Counted from the stretch's first letter, positions 51,392 through 61,153 are shown. The stretch is 64,000 nt of DNA from Yersinia enterocolitica (GCA_002082245.2 NBTC02000002.1:2852001-2916000), one strand, 5' to 3'. Numbers and translations are program-made. The notes: generated by a model not told the origin, from the letters alone.

Positions 51392-51864
51392 GCTTTCGCG
51401 CAAGGTGGCAGATTAATTTACTGTGGGGCAGGCACTTCTGGTCGCTTGGTGATGTTGGATGCGAGCGAATGCCCGCCAATTTATGGTACGCTGCGAGAAA
51501 TGGTCGTAGGGCTGATCGCTGGCGGTAATACTGCTATTTTACAGGCAGTTGAAAATGCAGAAGATAGCCGCAAAATGGGTGAGCAATACCTGCATAACCT
51601 CAATTTTAATGCACATGATGTGTTAGTGGGCATTGCAGCAAGTGGCCGCACACCTTATGTATTGGGGGCTATGGCCTATGCACGCCATGTTGGCACTAGC
51701 GTAGTGGCTATTTCCTGTAATCAAAATAGTGAAATGAGTACAACCGACACTGTAAAACAGCCATTATGATGATCCTAAGTGGTATGTCTGCTGAGGAAGC
51801 TAGCGCTATCCTTAACAAAAATAAGGGATTTATCGGTAAAGCGCTACAGGAGATTAAAGTATAA
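51392..51864 (+). pseudogene. murQ: murQ remnant (MurNAc-6-phosphate etherase)
   Basis: Reading 51398-51766 gives [17 protein letters not shown], then [33 protein letters not shown] and [12 protein letters not shown], clear MurQ sequence from about residue 55 to 155. The frame then jumps: [16 protein letters not shown] to the TAA at 51864 is the MurQ C-terminus in another frame. The first 55 or so codons and about 100 internal codons, including the second half of the SIS domain, are gone. The product cannot be an active etherase. It lies immediately before murP, the normal murQ-murP order. Confidence 0.88.
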
Positions 51865-51866
51865 CT

Positions 51867-53318
51867 ATGGCGAAAATAACCGGCACTACGATAGACCAAA
51901 TTTTACTCTTCACGGGCGGGAGTAAAAATATCATTGTCTGCGGAAACTGCATGACAAGGCTCCGTCTCACCTTAAAAGACCGTCAACTGATACAACATGA
52001 CGACCTGAAAAAAATCCCTGGAGTGATGGGGGTGGTGAACAGCGATGATCAACTGCAAATCATTCTCGGGCCGGGCAAAGCCCAGACCGCCAGCGAGATG
52101 ATGAACAAGCTCCTGGGTTCTGAACCGCAGCAGGGACATGAAAGTGCTCAGGATGTTGATTTGCAGGTGCTAGCCAGCCAGACAAAACAGCAAATGAAAG
52201 CGAAACAAAAAAGCGCTGTTCATAGTTTTCTGGCCAAATTCGCCACCATTTTTACCCCACTCATTCCAGGGTTCATTGCCGCAGGATTACTATTGGGGAT
52301 AGCAACATTACTCCAGCAGACACTGGCATTGGACGGCGTTATTCAGTCTCCATGGCTGGCGGCACTGATTGCATACATGAAAGTATTTAGCATCGGCTTG
52401 TTCACTTTCCTTAGCATTCTGATTGGCTTTAATACGCAGCAAGCCTTTGGTGGGACGGGGGTCAACGGCGCAATTATCGCTTCGCTATTTATTTTACGCT
52501 ATGTGCCGGAAGGTACCGTCGGCTACTACGGTGGCATGGAAAACTTCTTTGGTCTGGCAATTGACCCGCGCGGCAATATCATTGGGGTTCTGTTGGCCTG
52601 TATCTTGGGCGCATGGATTGAGCGACAGGTGCGCCGTTTTATCCCTGATAATCTGGATATGATCCTGACATCGGCGATAACGTTACTCGCTACAGGAGCA
52701 ATCACTTTCGTTGTTATCATGCCAGTGGGTGGCGAGCTGTTTAAGGGGATGTCATGGCTGTTTATGCATTTGAATGGTAACCCGTTTGGTACTGCCATTC
52801 TGGCAGGGTTATTCCTGATTGCAGTAGTGTTTGGTATCCACCAAGGGTTTGTTCCGGTCTATTTCGCCTTAATGGATGCACAAGGATTTAACTCATTATT
52901 CCCTATTCTGGCCATGGCGGGTGCCGGTCAGGTGGGTGCGGCACTGGCACTTTATGCTCGTTCGCCAAAAGGTTCAGTCCTGCGGACACAGATTAAAGGG
53001 GCTATTTTCCCTGGGCTACTGGGGATCGGTGAGCCGCTTATTTATGGCGTAACGTTACCACGCCTGAAGCCTTTTATTACCGCATGTTTAGGCGGTGCTG
53101 TCGGCGGCTTCTTTATTGGCCTTGTTGCCTGGTTGGGATTACCGGTGGGCCTGAATACCGTGTTTGGCCCATCTGGCTTGGTATCTATTCCTCTGATGAC
53201 ATCAGCCCAAGGTATTTTCGCCGGGATGCTGGTGTATGTGGCTGGTCTGGTTATTTCGTATATTTCCGGGTTTATCCTGACGTGGCTTTTCGGGCATAAG
53301 GATGTCGATTTAAGTTGA
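51867..53318 (+). CDS. murP: MurP, N-acetylmuramic acid PTS permease (EIIBC)
   Basis: MurP imports and phosphorylates MurNAc to MurNAc-6-phosphate. The 483-residue protein has an N-terminal EIIB domain with the phosphocysteine in [13 protein letters not shown] (Cys28), a linker (about 90-125), and an EIIC domain with ten or so membrane helices and the [13 protein letters not shown] motif. It lacks an EIIA domain, as in E. coli, where Crr serves. It appears intact, and starts two bases after the murQ remnant's stop. Unless another etherase exists, its product would accumulate. Confidence 0.94.
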   Translation: MAKITGTTIDQILLFTGGSKNIIVCGNCMTRLRLTLKDRQLIQHDDLKKIPGVMGVVNSDDQLQIILGPGKAQTASEMMNKLLGSEPQQGHESAQDVDLQVLASQTKQQMKAKQKSAVHSFLAKFATIFTPLIPGFIAAGLLLGIATLLQQTLALDGVIQSPWLAALIAYMKVFSIGLFTFLSILIGFNTQQAFGGTGVNGAIIASLFILRYVPEGTVGYYGGMENFFGLAIDPRGNIIGVLLACILGAWIERQVRRFIPDNLDMILTSAITLLATGAITFVVIMPVGGELFKGMSWLFMHLNGNPFGTAILAGLFLIAVVFGIHQGFVPVYFALMDAQGFNSLFPILAMAGAGQVGAALALYARSPKGSVLRTQIKGAIFPGLLGIGEPLIYGVTLPRLKPFITACLGGAVGGFFIGLVAWLGLPVGLNTVFGPSGLVSIPLMTSAQGIFAGMLVYVAGLVISYISGFILTWLFGHKDVDLS

Positions 53319-53625
53319 TCTCGTGCTAAACGGTTTGGCCCTGCCCGGCAGGGCCAGCTGAAATCTTTCCGTTATTTTTATTATTCTCATCCCCATATCA
53401 ACCGAACTCACCTGTTCCTATCGACACCAAGTCTAGATGACCGACTCATCCAGCCAGAATGTTAGCAAGCCGCGACTGATGAGCGCCTTGTTGTAAGCTG
53501 TCCAATGGATGATATCGAACCTTTGTTTTGCCACGAGATACTGCAATATCATCAGAAATGTGGTGATCCAAACCTGATTAGGGCTAAAAGTTCGATTTAT
53601 TCAACAAAGATCTTATTTTTATAAC
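53319..53625. other. Gap after murP with a GC-rich hairpin
   Basis: TGGCCCTGCC and GGCAGGGCCA form a hairpin at 53337-53355, likely the 3' end of murP transcripts though without a T tract. The rest shows no gene. Confidence 0.55.
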
Positions 53626-54672
53626 TCAGTTAGTTGACTGATAATTAAGTGCCTTCGCTAATTTAGAATCTGGTTTCGCCAGTTTATCTAAACGCTTTTC
53701 ATCAATGCTGTTCAGCTGGCCTAAAGCTCTTGCCGTTTGACCTGAATGCCCTATCAGTTGCTGCTTGGGTACATTCACCATCAGGGTTGCGGCGTCTTCC
53801 AGAGCCTTGATATAGTCATCTTGCTTATGCAAATTATAACGTTTTAAATCCATCTTACTGCGTAATAGCTGTCCCCAATAAAACTCGAGGAAAGGTATTT
53901 CTTTATAAGGCTTACCCGTTTCAGGGTTAAGATTTTTATCAGACTTATCGTAAGATATACCGCGTAGATAATAGAGTATTGAGCGATATGGATCGTCCTG
54001 AAAAGCACTCGTCCCCAGGGTTGCAGGCAATTGAGAGAACGTAATTGGTTTCCCCTCGGCATCAATAGGGAGAAAATGTTTAAGTTCAGTCATCTGTTGT
54101 TCGAACTGAGCTTGAGTAAATAACGTTCCGTCGTTGTCACGGCTTATATTCTGCCTGACCAGTACGCTTAAGGTCACATCACCGCCACCACCGGGTGCAT
54201 CCCAAAAGCTGTTAAATGCATGATGACCATCAGTCAGGTAAAGTTTCCCCATTGGTCCGATATCAACCGTGTTCATATCAGCTTTATTGGTTCCTATAGC
54301 CTGTTTACAGGTATATGAAGTGGGATCTTTCGGTGTTGATGACAGGCTATATTTAGCCAGTTTCCCTGCCCCTTGAACTTTACACAAATCGTTGAATAAG
54401 TGCTTTGAATCGCTAGCATAATCAGCCAAATCACCTGCAATCTGGAGCTTACCTACGGTTATTTGGGTCGGATGCAACTCACTGAGCTTAATTTGAATAA
54501 CATCGCCGGGTTTAGTGAGTAAGTCGTTATGGGGAAGAGATTGTGCCGCGCACAAATTAACTGAATAGAGTATTAGTCCACAAAATAATAAAATAGAGGC
54601 CGAAAATAACTCGCTAGCCCATCTTACCTGGGTAGCTCCAGCCTGATATAAGTAATTTTTGCTCAAAGACAC
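53626..54672 (-). CDS. Exported ParB-like nuclease-fold protein (ParBc_2 type)
   Basis: A 348-residue protein of the 'putative ParB-like nuclease' family. The GTG start at 54672 follows GAGGAG. A hydrophobic segment (about 25-43, ILLFCGLILYSVNLCAAQ) looks like a signal peptide with a long N-region. The ParB-like core shows ELHPTQITVG (65-74) and LYLTDGHHAF (144-153), comparable to the DGHHR-type active region of ParB/sulfiredoxin folds. Two Cys (near 97 and 122) could form a disulfide after export. Function unknown; secreted or periplasmic location inferred. Flanked by low-density DNA with no partner gene. Confidence 0.75.
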   Translation of the reverse strand: MSLSKNYLYQAGATQVRWASELFSASILLFCGLILYSVNLCAAQSLPHNDLLTKPGDVIQIKLSELHPTQITVGKLQIAGDLADYASDSKHLFNDLCKVQGAGKLAKYSLSSTPKDPTSYTCKQAIGTNKADMNTVDIGPMGKLYLTDGHHAFNSFWDAPGGGGDVTLSVLVRQNISRDNDGTLFTQAQFEQQMTELKHFLPIDAEGKPITFSQLPATLGTSAFQDDPYRSILYYLRGISYDKSDKNLNPETGKPYKEIPFLEFYWGQLLRSKMDLKRYNLHKQDDYIKALEDAATLMVNVPKQQLIGHSGQTARALGQLNSIDEKRLDKLAKPDSKLAKALNYQSTN

Positions 54673-54785
54673 ATTGAACTCCTCAAGTGGACATTAACAT
54701 TTCCTACCAATTTCATTGGCATATTGATTAAGCGTAGAATATCTCCCCCCTCGCAGTAGCACGTACTGCGAACATTATCTGGCGT

Positions 54786-55060
54786 TTATGGCAGTTGATA
54801 CCCTATTTGCAATACCAGCGTAGGTTCCAGAGGATAATAATACCCAGAAAATATCGACCATGAAATTAGCGTATCGATTAACCTGCCAGATAAAGAGATG
54901 CTCCAGTTTATCAGATGTTACATTGAAAGCCATATGCAATAAAACCATCATTTACACTGGTTTGTGATGCAGAAGCATTAGGTTCATAAAAGTCTCCATT
55001 TTGAGCCAAAGCAGGAGATCTACATGCAGCAACAATGGTTAATATAGTGATGAGTTTTTA
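54786..55060 (-). pseudogene. Relic of a small exported or outer-membrane protein
   Basis: Read leftwards from about 55054, the DNA gives LITILTIVAACRSPALAQNG, a signal peptide with an AQ-type cleavage site, then DFYEPNASASQTSVNDGFIAYGFQ and a stop at 54913. After a one-base shift it continues INWSISLSGRLIDTLISWS, IFSGYYYPLEP, TLVLQIGYQLP and stop (54786). The alternating, aromatic-rich ending is like an outer-membrane beta-barrel. No start codon precedes the signal sequence: an in-frame TAA lies directly before it. The family was not identified. Confidence 0.5.
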
Positions 55061-55547
55061 ATTATTCACTCTCTGATTACAATAAGGGACGTATAAACAC
55101 GACGCGTTGCCCTATTGATTGATGTGGCTAATCCATCTGTCAATCAATACAGGGGAACTTAAATAAACGCTGGTATAACTTAAAAAATTATAATTAACTA
55201 TTCCAGCAAAATAAATTTAACTATTCCATCTAAAGTAGCAATATAAACACATTGGGATCCCTGTTATTTTTTATCAAATAATAGGAACTGGAGATAATGA
55301 GATCGGTGAGTGACGACTCGTTATTTTTTCAATCCTATAATTGTGTTAACACTTTAGTATTTATTACTATTCAAATCCTCCACACCGCTGATGTTAATCA
55401 TAACTATCACGTATAAAACTGTAGACTATTTTAGTTTTAAATAAAGTTTAATCAAACTGTCTGTTTAATTGATACTGTTTAATGTGCAGCTTATGTGATA
55501 GCACGTTAGCACCATTAGATAACAGCGGATAGGTTAAATAACCTTAG
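55061..55547. other. AT-rich gap between two gene relics
   Basis: I see no gene, tRNA or clear repeat here. Runs of A and T and several short inverted repeats are present but none stands out. Confidence 0.5.
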
Positions 55548-55549
55548 TT

Positions 55550-55711
55550 ATCGTGGTGAAAAGACACTAAATGGTTTCGAGCTGATTAAGTTTAATGGCT
55601 TTGGCTCTAACAGTGAGCTTTCAAAATGGCATGATCGTGGAGGGTGTTTATGATTACTCGCTGGTGCATAGTGTGGATGCTAATGCCGCTAAGTTGACAA
55701 TATATTCGTAA
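55550..55711 (+). pseudogene. Autotransporter fragment related to the downstream gene
   Basis: The fragment reads TLNGFELIKFNGFGSNSELSK, and after a frameshift IVEGVYDYSLVHSVDANAAK, then stops at 55711. The intact autotransporter at 56.3-59.2 kb has TTLNGIELIQVNGLSDGEF and IVAGAYDYSLMRGSDANANN at the same distance. This is therefore the junction region (end of passenger) of a second, decayed autotransporter gene; its beta-barrel and the rest of the passenger are missing. Confidence 0.72.
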
Positions 55712-55749
55712 ATTAAAATAGGCTAGAGTGATTTTAACAGGGATTCATT

Positions 55750-55842
55750 ATGAATGATCTCATGACTGATATACTAATCGGCATCTCTATATTTATCGCA
55801 TCTATAGTTTCCTCATTTGTTTTTGTATTTTTAATAAGATAA
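55750..55842 (+). CDS. 30-residue hydrophobic membrane peptide
   Basis: An ATG preceded at six bases by CAGGGA opens a 30-codon frame: MNDLMTDILIGISIF, then IASIVSSFVFVFLIR and TAA. It is a single membrane helix with an acidic N-terminus and one Arg at the C-terminus. I recognise no family. It resembles in style small stress peptides or type I toxins, but no antisense RNA was identified. A TTGACA lies 50 bp upstream without a well-spaced -10. Confidence 0.4.
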   Translation: MNDLMTDILIGISIFIASIVSSFVFVFLIR

Positions 55843-56346
55843 TTTACGTTTAAAATGACAAGTTGAGAGGACGTTAAGCATTGATGCTCAACAATGTCTA
55901 TTTTCAGTTAGAAGACATTGTTCTTGGCTCACTCTCCTACAAAACTCAAATGGATAAGTGTTAAAATACGTCAACGCCAGAGTATCCCCCCATTAGATAC
56001 AAAAATAGGTTTCCCCTCGTAGATATGAAATGTTAATCATTTAGTTAAATAATACTAAAGAAATTTTCCATGTCATTTTACAAAAAAACAAATCAAGAAA
56101 ATTCCTACAGCGATATGTATCATATCCTATATTTAACAAAATAAATTATAGCTATAATCACAGCATGATATAAAAACTCAATCATTAGTATGCCATATAA
56201 TATTAAATACACTGTGGCGTAGCCTACACTCCATATTTACTAAAGTAAAAATGGTTATCGAGAACGGTTCAATTACATTAAAAACACCAATAATATAACC
56301 ACTTGTTAATAAACAGATTTTTACTTAAAAAAATGAGAGATATAAT
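55843..56346. other. AT-rich region upstream of the autotransporter
   Basis: Very AT-rich leader, about 500 bp, presumably with the autotransporter promoter. A 15-bp palindrome, GATATGTATCATATC (56112-56126), could be an operator. Such DNA is typical of H-NS targets, but this is inference. Confidence 0.45.
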
Positions 56347-59187
56347 ATGCCTGCCTTTAAAAAAACTCTAATCGCTATTGCCTTTACATCAATAACAACG
56401 CCTGCTTTTTCCCAAATTATAGTAAATGGCACAACTGTAAATGCCCCTGATGGGACAGTAGTAGATACTGGCTTGATTAACGATTTTTCTGGGCATGCAG
56501 CAACGGTATCAAATGGTGGCGTATTAATTGCTGACGGTGATATCACATTAACGACTGGGGGTAATGCCGCTGATACTTTATATGCTTCTGGGGCAGGCTC
56601 ACGTGTCGATTTTTTACACGGAAGTACATTAACCACTACAGGGACTGGCTCACACGGCGTGTATGCGCAAACTGGCGCCAGTGTTAACTTGAATGACGCA
56701 AATATTTCAGTTTCAGGGGCAAATGCCTCCGGCCTGTCACTGGTCTCTAATAGCCAAATTTCATTAAATAACAGTACCATTTCAGCAACAGGTGCCGGTG
56801 GCAAGGGTATAGCTGCTAATAATAGTTCAGTAATTATCAATAACTCTAGATTGACAACAACAGGTGCTTATCTCGGCTCAAGTGCCAGTGCTTTACAAAT
56901 AGCAAATGGTTCACGAGGGAGCATGACCGGCTCATACGCCAGTACCGGTGGAGCCTCTGCCGCTGCGGTCTTCGTTGAAACAACAAATAGTGCAAATACT
57001 CAATTTGATATCATCGACAGTACCCTGGAAACATTCGGGGCGGGTACTGCGCTAGTCTCTTCTGAACTGAATGGTAATGGATCATCTTTAGCTACTGTCA
57101 GTGGAAATACGCAAATTATCACTCATCAGGCAACCGCAGTAAGTGCGAGAGGGCCAGGTGGTAAAATTGTTATTAACCCAGGAGCATCGGTTAAAACCCT
57201 CGGCGCTAATAATACCGCTATCCAGGCAGTTTTAGGCGGCCAGGCTGATATTACGGGTAGCACTATCAGTACAGCCAGTAATGGTGCAGTAGCCATGATG
57301 GCCAGTTCCGCGAGTTCTATTATTAGTCAGGGCAATAACATCAGTACGGTGGGTAATAATGCGTATGCTGTTCAGGCTAATGACAGTGGGACCACTGTTA
57401 ATGTGACTAATACCAATATAGTTACTAGTGGTAATAACGCTGATGCAGTGAATAGTAACACACAAGCAATTGTGACTATGAATCAACAGAATGCCAATAT
57501 ACATAGTCAAAACGGCAAAACATTTAATGCTCTTGGTGGCACCATCAATGCAGTCCTTGATAACAGTAGTGTTATTAACAATGGCATATTAATAAATGCA
57601 GATACCGATGCTAGCCTGGCGAACTTTGGTATCGTTAATGTTAATGCAAACGATATGGTTTTAAATGGTGATATCCAGTCAGGTTTAGGTAGCCAAGCTA
57701 ATCTCAGCATTAACAATACACAATGGAATGGTCTTGCACGTAATGGCGGCCAGGTGAATATTGATAGTCGCGCCATGTGGAATATGATGGCAAGTTCTGA
57801 CGTCGCTGAGCTGACTAACGCCGGGACAATTAATTTCTCCAATCCTATTGCAGGCGACGTATTAACTGTCCATGGTGACTATATTGGTAATAACGGTAAC
57901 TTATTGTTTAATACTGAATTAAATGACGACAACTCCATAACGGATAAAATGATCGTCGAAGGTAACACTTCAGGGAACACCTTCGTCAGCGTGACTAACG
58001 CGGGTGGCACTGGCGCGACAACGTTAAACGGTATTGAATTGATTCAGGTTAATGGCTTATCTGACGGTGAGTTTATTCAAAAGGATCGTATCGTTGCCGG
58101 TGCTTATGATTATTCATTGATGCGCGGTTCTGATGCTAATGCCAATAACTGGTATCTGACTAATGCTGTTATTCCTACGCCACCTTCAGACCCAACAGTT
58201 CCATCTGCTATGACTGAGCGTCCAGAAGCTGGCGGCTATACTGCCAACTTAGCCTCGGCTAATAATATGTTTGTCACTCGTTTGCATGATCGTTTGGGCG
58301 AAACTCAGTATATCGACGCACTGACTGGCGAACAGAAAGTAACCAGTATGTGGTTGCGTAACGAGGGTGGGCATAACCGTTTCCGTGATTCTCAAGATCA
58401 ACTGAGCACACAGGCTAACCGTTATGTGCTGCAATTAGGCGGAGATATTGCTCAGTGGAGCAATAACGACATGGACCGTTTCCATCTGGGCGTTATGGCT
58501 GGGTATGGTAACAGCAAAAGCACCACCATCTCGCAAGTGTCCGGTTACAACGCTAAAGGGTCAACTGACGGTTACAGCGCCGGTGTCTACGGGACCTGGT
58601 ATGCCAACGAGGCCGATAAGTCCGGCTTATATGTCGACAGTTGGGCGCAATACAGCTGGTTCAACAACACCGTTGACGGTCAAGATTTGAATACTGAAGA
58701 ATATAAGTCTAAGGGGATAACTGCCTCGGTTGAGAGTGGTTATACCTTCAAAATCGGTGAAAATGCCGCTAAAAATGCCACCTACTTTATCCAGCCTAAA
58801 GCGCAGGTGACCTGGATGGGTGTGAAAGCTGACGACCATAAAGAAGCTAACGGCACGAATGTCTCTGGTGAAGGTGATGGCAATATTCAGACCCGTCTGG
58901 GTGTGAAAGCCTTTATGAATGGCTATAGCAGCCAGGATAAAGGTAAAGACCGAGTATTTCAGCCATTTGTAGAAGCAAACTGGATCCATAATACCAAAGA
59001 CTTTGGTGTCACTATGGATAACGTGACAGTGAAGCAAGATGGAGCCGCCAATATCGGTGAATTAAAAGTGGGTGTTGAAGGCCAAATCAATAAAAAAGTT
59101 AACCTGTGGGGTAATGTTGCCCAGCAAATCGGCAACAAAGGTTACAGTGATACCGCTGTAATGCTAGGTGTGAAATATAATTTCTAA
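56347..59187 (+). CDS. Type Va autotransporter, AIDA/pertactin-like
   Basis: A 946-residue self-secreting surface protein. Residues 1-22 are a signal peptide (MPAFKKTLIAIAFTSITTPA). About 25-560 form a Ser/Asn/Gly/Thr-rich passenger of degenerate beta-helix rungs, nearly free of Cys. About 530-600 are a pertactin-type autochaperone (GDYIGNNGNLLFNT). An Asn/Pro linker (PTPPSDPTVPSA) precedes the beta-barrel (about 680-946), which begins near MWLRNEGGHNRF and ends in YNF, the usual terminal Phe signal. The ATG follows GAGAGATATA. No protease or RGD motif was seen, so adhesin or aggregation is a guess. A related fragment lies 640 bp upstream. Confidence 0.92.
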   Translation: MPAFKKTLIAIAFTSITTPAFSQIIVNGTTVNAPDGTVVDTGLINDFSGHAATVSNGGVLIADGDITLTTGGNAADTLYASGAGSRVDFLHGSTLTTTGTGSHGVYAQTGASVNLNDANISVSGANASGLSLVSNSQISLNNSTISATGAGGKGIAANNSSVIINNSRLTTTGAYLGSSASALQIANGSRGSMTGSYASTGGASAAAVFVETTNSANTQFDIIDSTLETFGAGTALVSSELNGNGSSLATVSGNTQIITHQATAVSARGPGGKIVINPGASVKTLGANNTAIQAVLGGQADITGSTISTASNGAVAMMASSASSIISQGNNISTVGNNAYAVQANDSGTTVNVTNTNIVTSGNNADAVNSNTQAIVTMNQQNANIHSQNGKTFNALGGTINAVLDNSSVINNGILINADTDASLANFGIVNVNANDMVLNGDIQSGLGSQANLSINNTQWNGLARNGGQVNIDSRAMWNMMASSDVAELTNAGTINFSNPIAGDVLTVHGDYIGNNGNLLFNTELNDDNSITDKMIVEGNTSGNTFVSVTNAGGTGATTLNGIELIQVNGLSDGEFIQKDRIVAGAYDYSLMRGSDANANNWYLTNAVIPTPPSDPTVPSAMTERPEAGGYTANLASANNMFVTRLHDRLGETQYIDALTGEQKVTSMWLRNEGGHNRFRDSQDQLSTQANRYVLQLGGDIAQWSNNDMDRFHLGVMAGYGNSKSTTISQVSGYNAKGSTDGYSAGVYGTWYANEADKSGLYVDSWAQYSWFNNTVDGQDLNTEEYKSKGITASVESGYTFKIGENAAKNATYFIQPKAQVTWMGVKADDHKEANGTNVSGEGDGNIQTRLGVKAFMNGYSSQDKGKDRVFQPFVEANWIHNTKDFGVTMDNVTVKQDGAANIGELKVGVEGQINKKVNLWGNVAQQIGNKGYSDTAVMLGVKYNF

Positions 59188-59497
59188 TCTAGATTTCTAT
59201 ATTAGATATAAGTAAATAAAAATCAGATGATTATGGCCTGCTACAAATAGCTGAAATCTTAAGTTCTAATAAACTTAGCTATCAATTTTTCTGGCAGGCT
59301 AATTGACTTTCCCTTTAGATAGCCGCTGTTTTCAGCGAAGCATTATTGGGGGAAGGCATGGCGATTTTTGGCCTTTAGCAATGATGTTCACTACGGCTAT
59401 ATTTATCTTTCCGAGAGTATCATCAGTAAATACATCACTATTTCGCAGTGGATTTTCTTATTTTCATTCATTAGTTAAAAATAAAAGGAATTATTAT
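59188..59497. other. Gap between autotransporter and LuxR-type gene
   Basis: No gene or strong terminator. GGCCTGC (about 59236) and GGCAGGC (about 59293) could pair over a long loop. An open frame runs in from 59303 but its first 65 codons precede the only good ribosome-binding site. Confidence 0.5.
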
Positions 59498-60094
59498 ATG
59501 AACTATTTTATCCTCAGTCAGTGCGGGCTTATGTCTTTCTCTTTCAAAATACTATTGAATGATGTGCTATACCAACATTCAGAAGACTCAGTAATAAGGG
59601 TTTACCGTTCTATTCCCTCACTGATAAAAAATATAGATGGGAAACTCAAGCTGATACTACTTGACATTACTGGATTCAAACATAGTGAAGTTCATGATCT
59701 ATTAATTAAAATAAAGTCATCCCACAATGTAGGGATTATTTTATTTTGTGACAACTACTCTGACCTGTCTAACCTCCCTAATATATATCATGCAGTCATA
59801 TACAGAAAAAGTAATATGCCTTACATCAAAAAAACAATAGGGACAATATGTCACAACCGCTATGACGGTCATTTCATACCTCTTGATGACGATAATCTTG
59901 TTAAAAATAAATTAACTAAACGAGAAAATGAAACATTACAATGTATTATATCAGGTTTAAATTCTGTTCAGATTTCAAAAAGGTTATCACTCAGTTATAA
60001 AACCGTCAGTGGCTATCGTCGTAGTATCTGTAGAAAATATGGCATTAACAATTTAAATGTTTATTATTTAAAATATAGAGAAGAAAGTCAGTAG
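59498..60094 (+). CDS. LuxR-type (GerE helix-turn-helix) transcription factor
   Basis: A 198-residue regulator. The ATG at 59498 follows AAAAGGAA; a much longer frame from 59303 is unlikely. The N-terminal part (1-125) is a degenerate receiver-like fold with LKLILLDITGF and VGIILFCDN but no convincing phosphorylation set. Residues 139-198 are a LuxR helix-turn-helix (LTKRENETLQCIISGLN, ISKRLSLSYKTVSGYRRSIC). AT-rich codon use, like the neighbouring autotransporter. Co-orientation 310 bp downstream suggests it may control it, as fimbrial and surface operons often carry such regulators. Confidence 0.85.
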   Translation: MNYFILSQCGLMSFSFKILLNDVLYQHSEDSVIRVYRSIPSLIKNIDGKLKLILLDITGFKHSEVHDLLIKIKSSHNVGIILFCDNYSDLSNLPNIYHAVIYRKSNMPYIKKTIGTICHNRYDGHFIPLDDDNLVKNKLTKRENETLQCIISGLNSVQISKRLSLSYKTVSGYRRSICRKYGINNLNVYYLKYREESQ

Positions 60095-60195
60095 CCGCGA
60101 GCCTCATTAACGTAATAGGACATACACTACCGCAAAAGTAGTCGCTAATCGTGCGGGCTAGAGTATTAATGGAAAACTTGCCCATTTTTTCAAAG

Positions 60196-60771
60196 CTACC
60201 CTATAAACTGGTGTACCAATCTAGTTGCAAGATCGGCATTTTCTGCATCAAAGTTGGCATTATCCCCATCACAAAACCCATGATGGCTGCTGAATATGCG
60301 GCTATCAACATTAGGATATTTTTTTAGTTCACTTTGCAGGATTGTCGTGTCGAAAGAAGCCTCATGTCGGGCAAGGATGACAAGGGCTGGACAAGGTGGC
60401 GCAATATCGCTGTGCTCGCGGATACGTGAACCGTAGTGGCAGACAACCCTTGCACATAACCCGCTTCTGGCCGCAAGCGTGGCTCCAACACTAAATCCTA
60501 CGAGGATAAGATTGTCATACTGTGGCCGCAGAGTCTGGAGCAGAGTAACGATATGGGATGTGTCAAAACCTACATTTTCAATAAAATAGCGATATGCCTC
60601 ATTCTGCTGTGCATAGCTAAATGGCTCATCACGCCCAATAAGATTGAGGCAATAAACGTCCCTCTCCATCGCATGATATTCATGACACACCCGCCTGATA
60701 TGCGGATTAATACCATAAATCTCATGTAGTACTACGATGGCGGTATTGCTTCCACATTTTAGCTCTAGCAT
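60196..60771 (-). CDS. Dienelactone hydrolase family protein
   Basis: A 191-residue alpha/beta hydrolase of the dienelactone hydrolase family. The nucleophile elbow is GFSVGA (92-97) with Ser94, where classical dienelactone hydrolases have Cys. HEIYGINPHIR near 16-26 is the family's oxyanion-side motif, and the likely catalytic His is in SSHHGFCDGD (163-164). The family's DLH motifs suggest a cytoplasmic esterase or hydrolase, but the substrate cannot be told. It stands alone, convergent with the LuxR-type gene. Confidence 0.85.
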   Translation of the reverse strand: MLELKCGSNTAIVVLHEIYGINPHIRRVCHEYHAMERDVYCLNLIGRDEPFSYAQQNEAYRYFIENVGFDTSHIVTLLQTLRPQYDNLILVGFSVGATLAARSGLCARVVCHYGSRIREHSDIAPPCPALVILARHEASFDTTILQSELKKYPNVDSRIFSSHHGFCDGDNANFDAENADLATRLVHQFIG

Positions 60772-61153
60772 TAGGCGTTATCGATTTCCGTTTTGTGCAC
60801 CCAGGCTGACAAATACCATTCGGCAGTAAATGGTAGGACACTCCGCACTGTCACTCACTCATGTAGAGATTTTGTGCTCACTACATCATCGAAAAGTCAC
60901 ACAAAAAATAACTTTCAATATCAATTTATTATATAGCCAAACTATTTTCTACATCGTCTTCCAATCCTTGCGCTGATTGAAGACCAAAATGACTATTACG
61001 TCTCACATTGAGTAAAATCACCCCATGATTTGCCACTAACCTCTAAATGAGCAGCATAACTAACCAGAATTACGATTTATACTATAATAAACAATAAGAT
61101 GCCATACACTGACTTCGGTGATGTGAAGCCAGCATTACGCTAATTGAAAATAA
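60772..61153. other. Intergenic region without recognised features
   Basis: 382 bp of AT-rich DNA between two minus-strand genes. I see no gene, terminator with T tract, or repeat. Confidence 0.55.

Noticed and set aside
59303..59497. 65 extra N-terminal codons of the LuxR-type gene
   Set aside because: They precede the only good ribosome-binding site and show no domain pattern.
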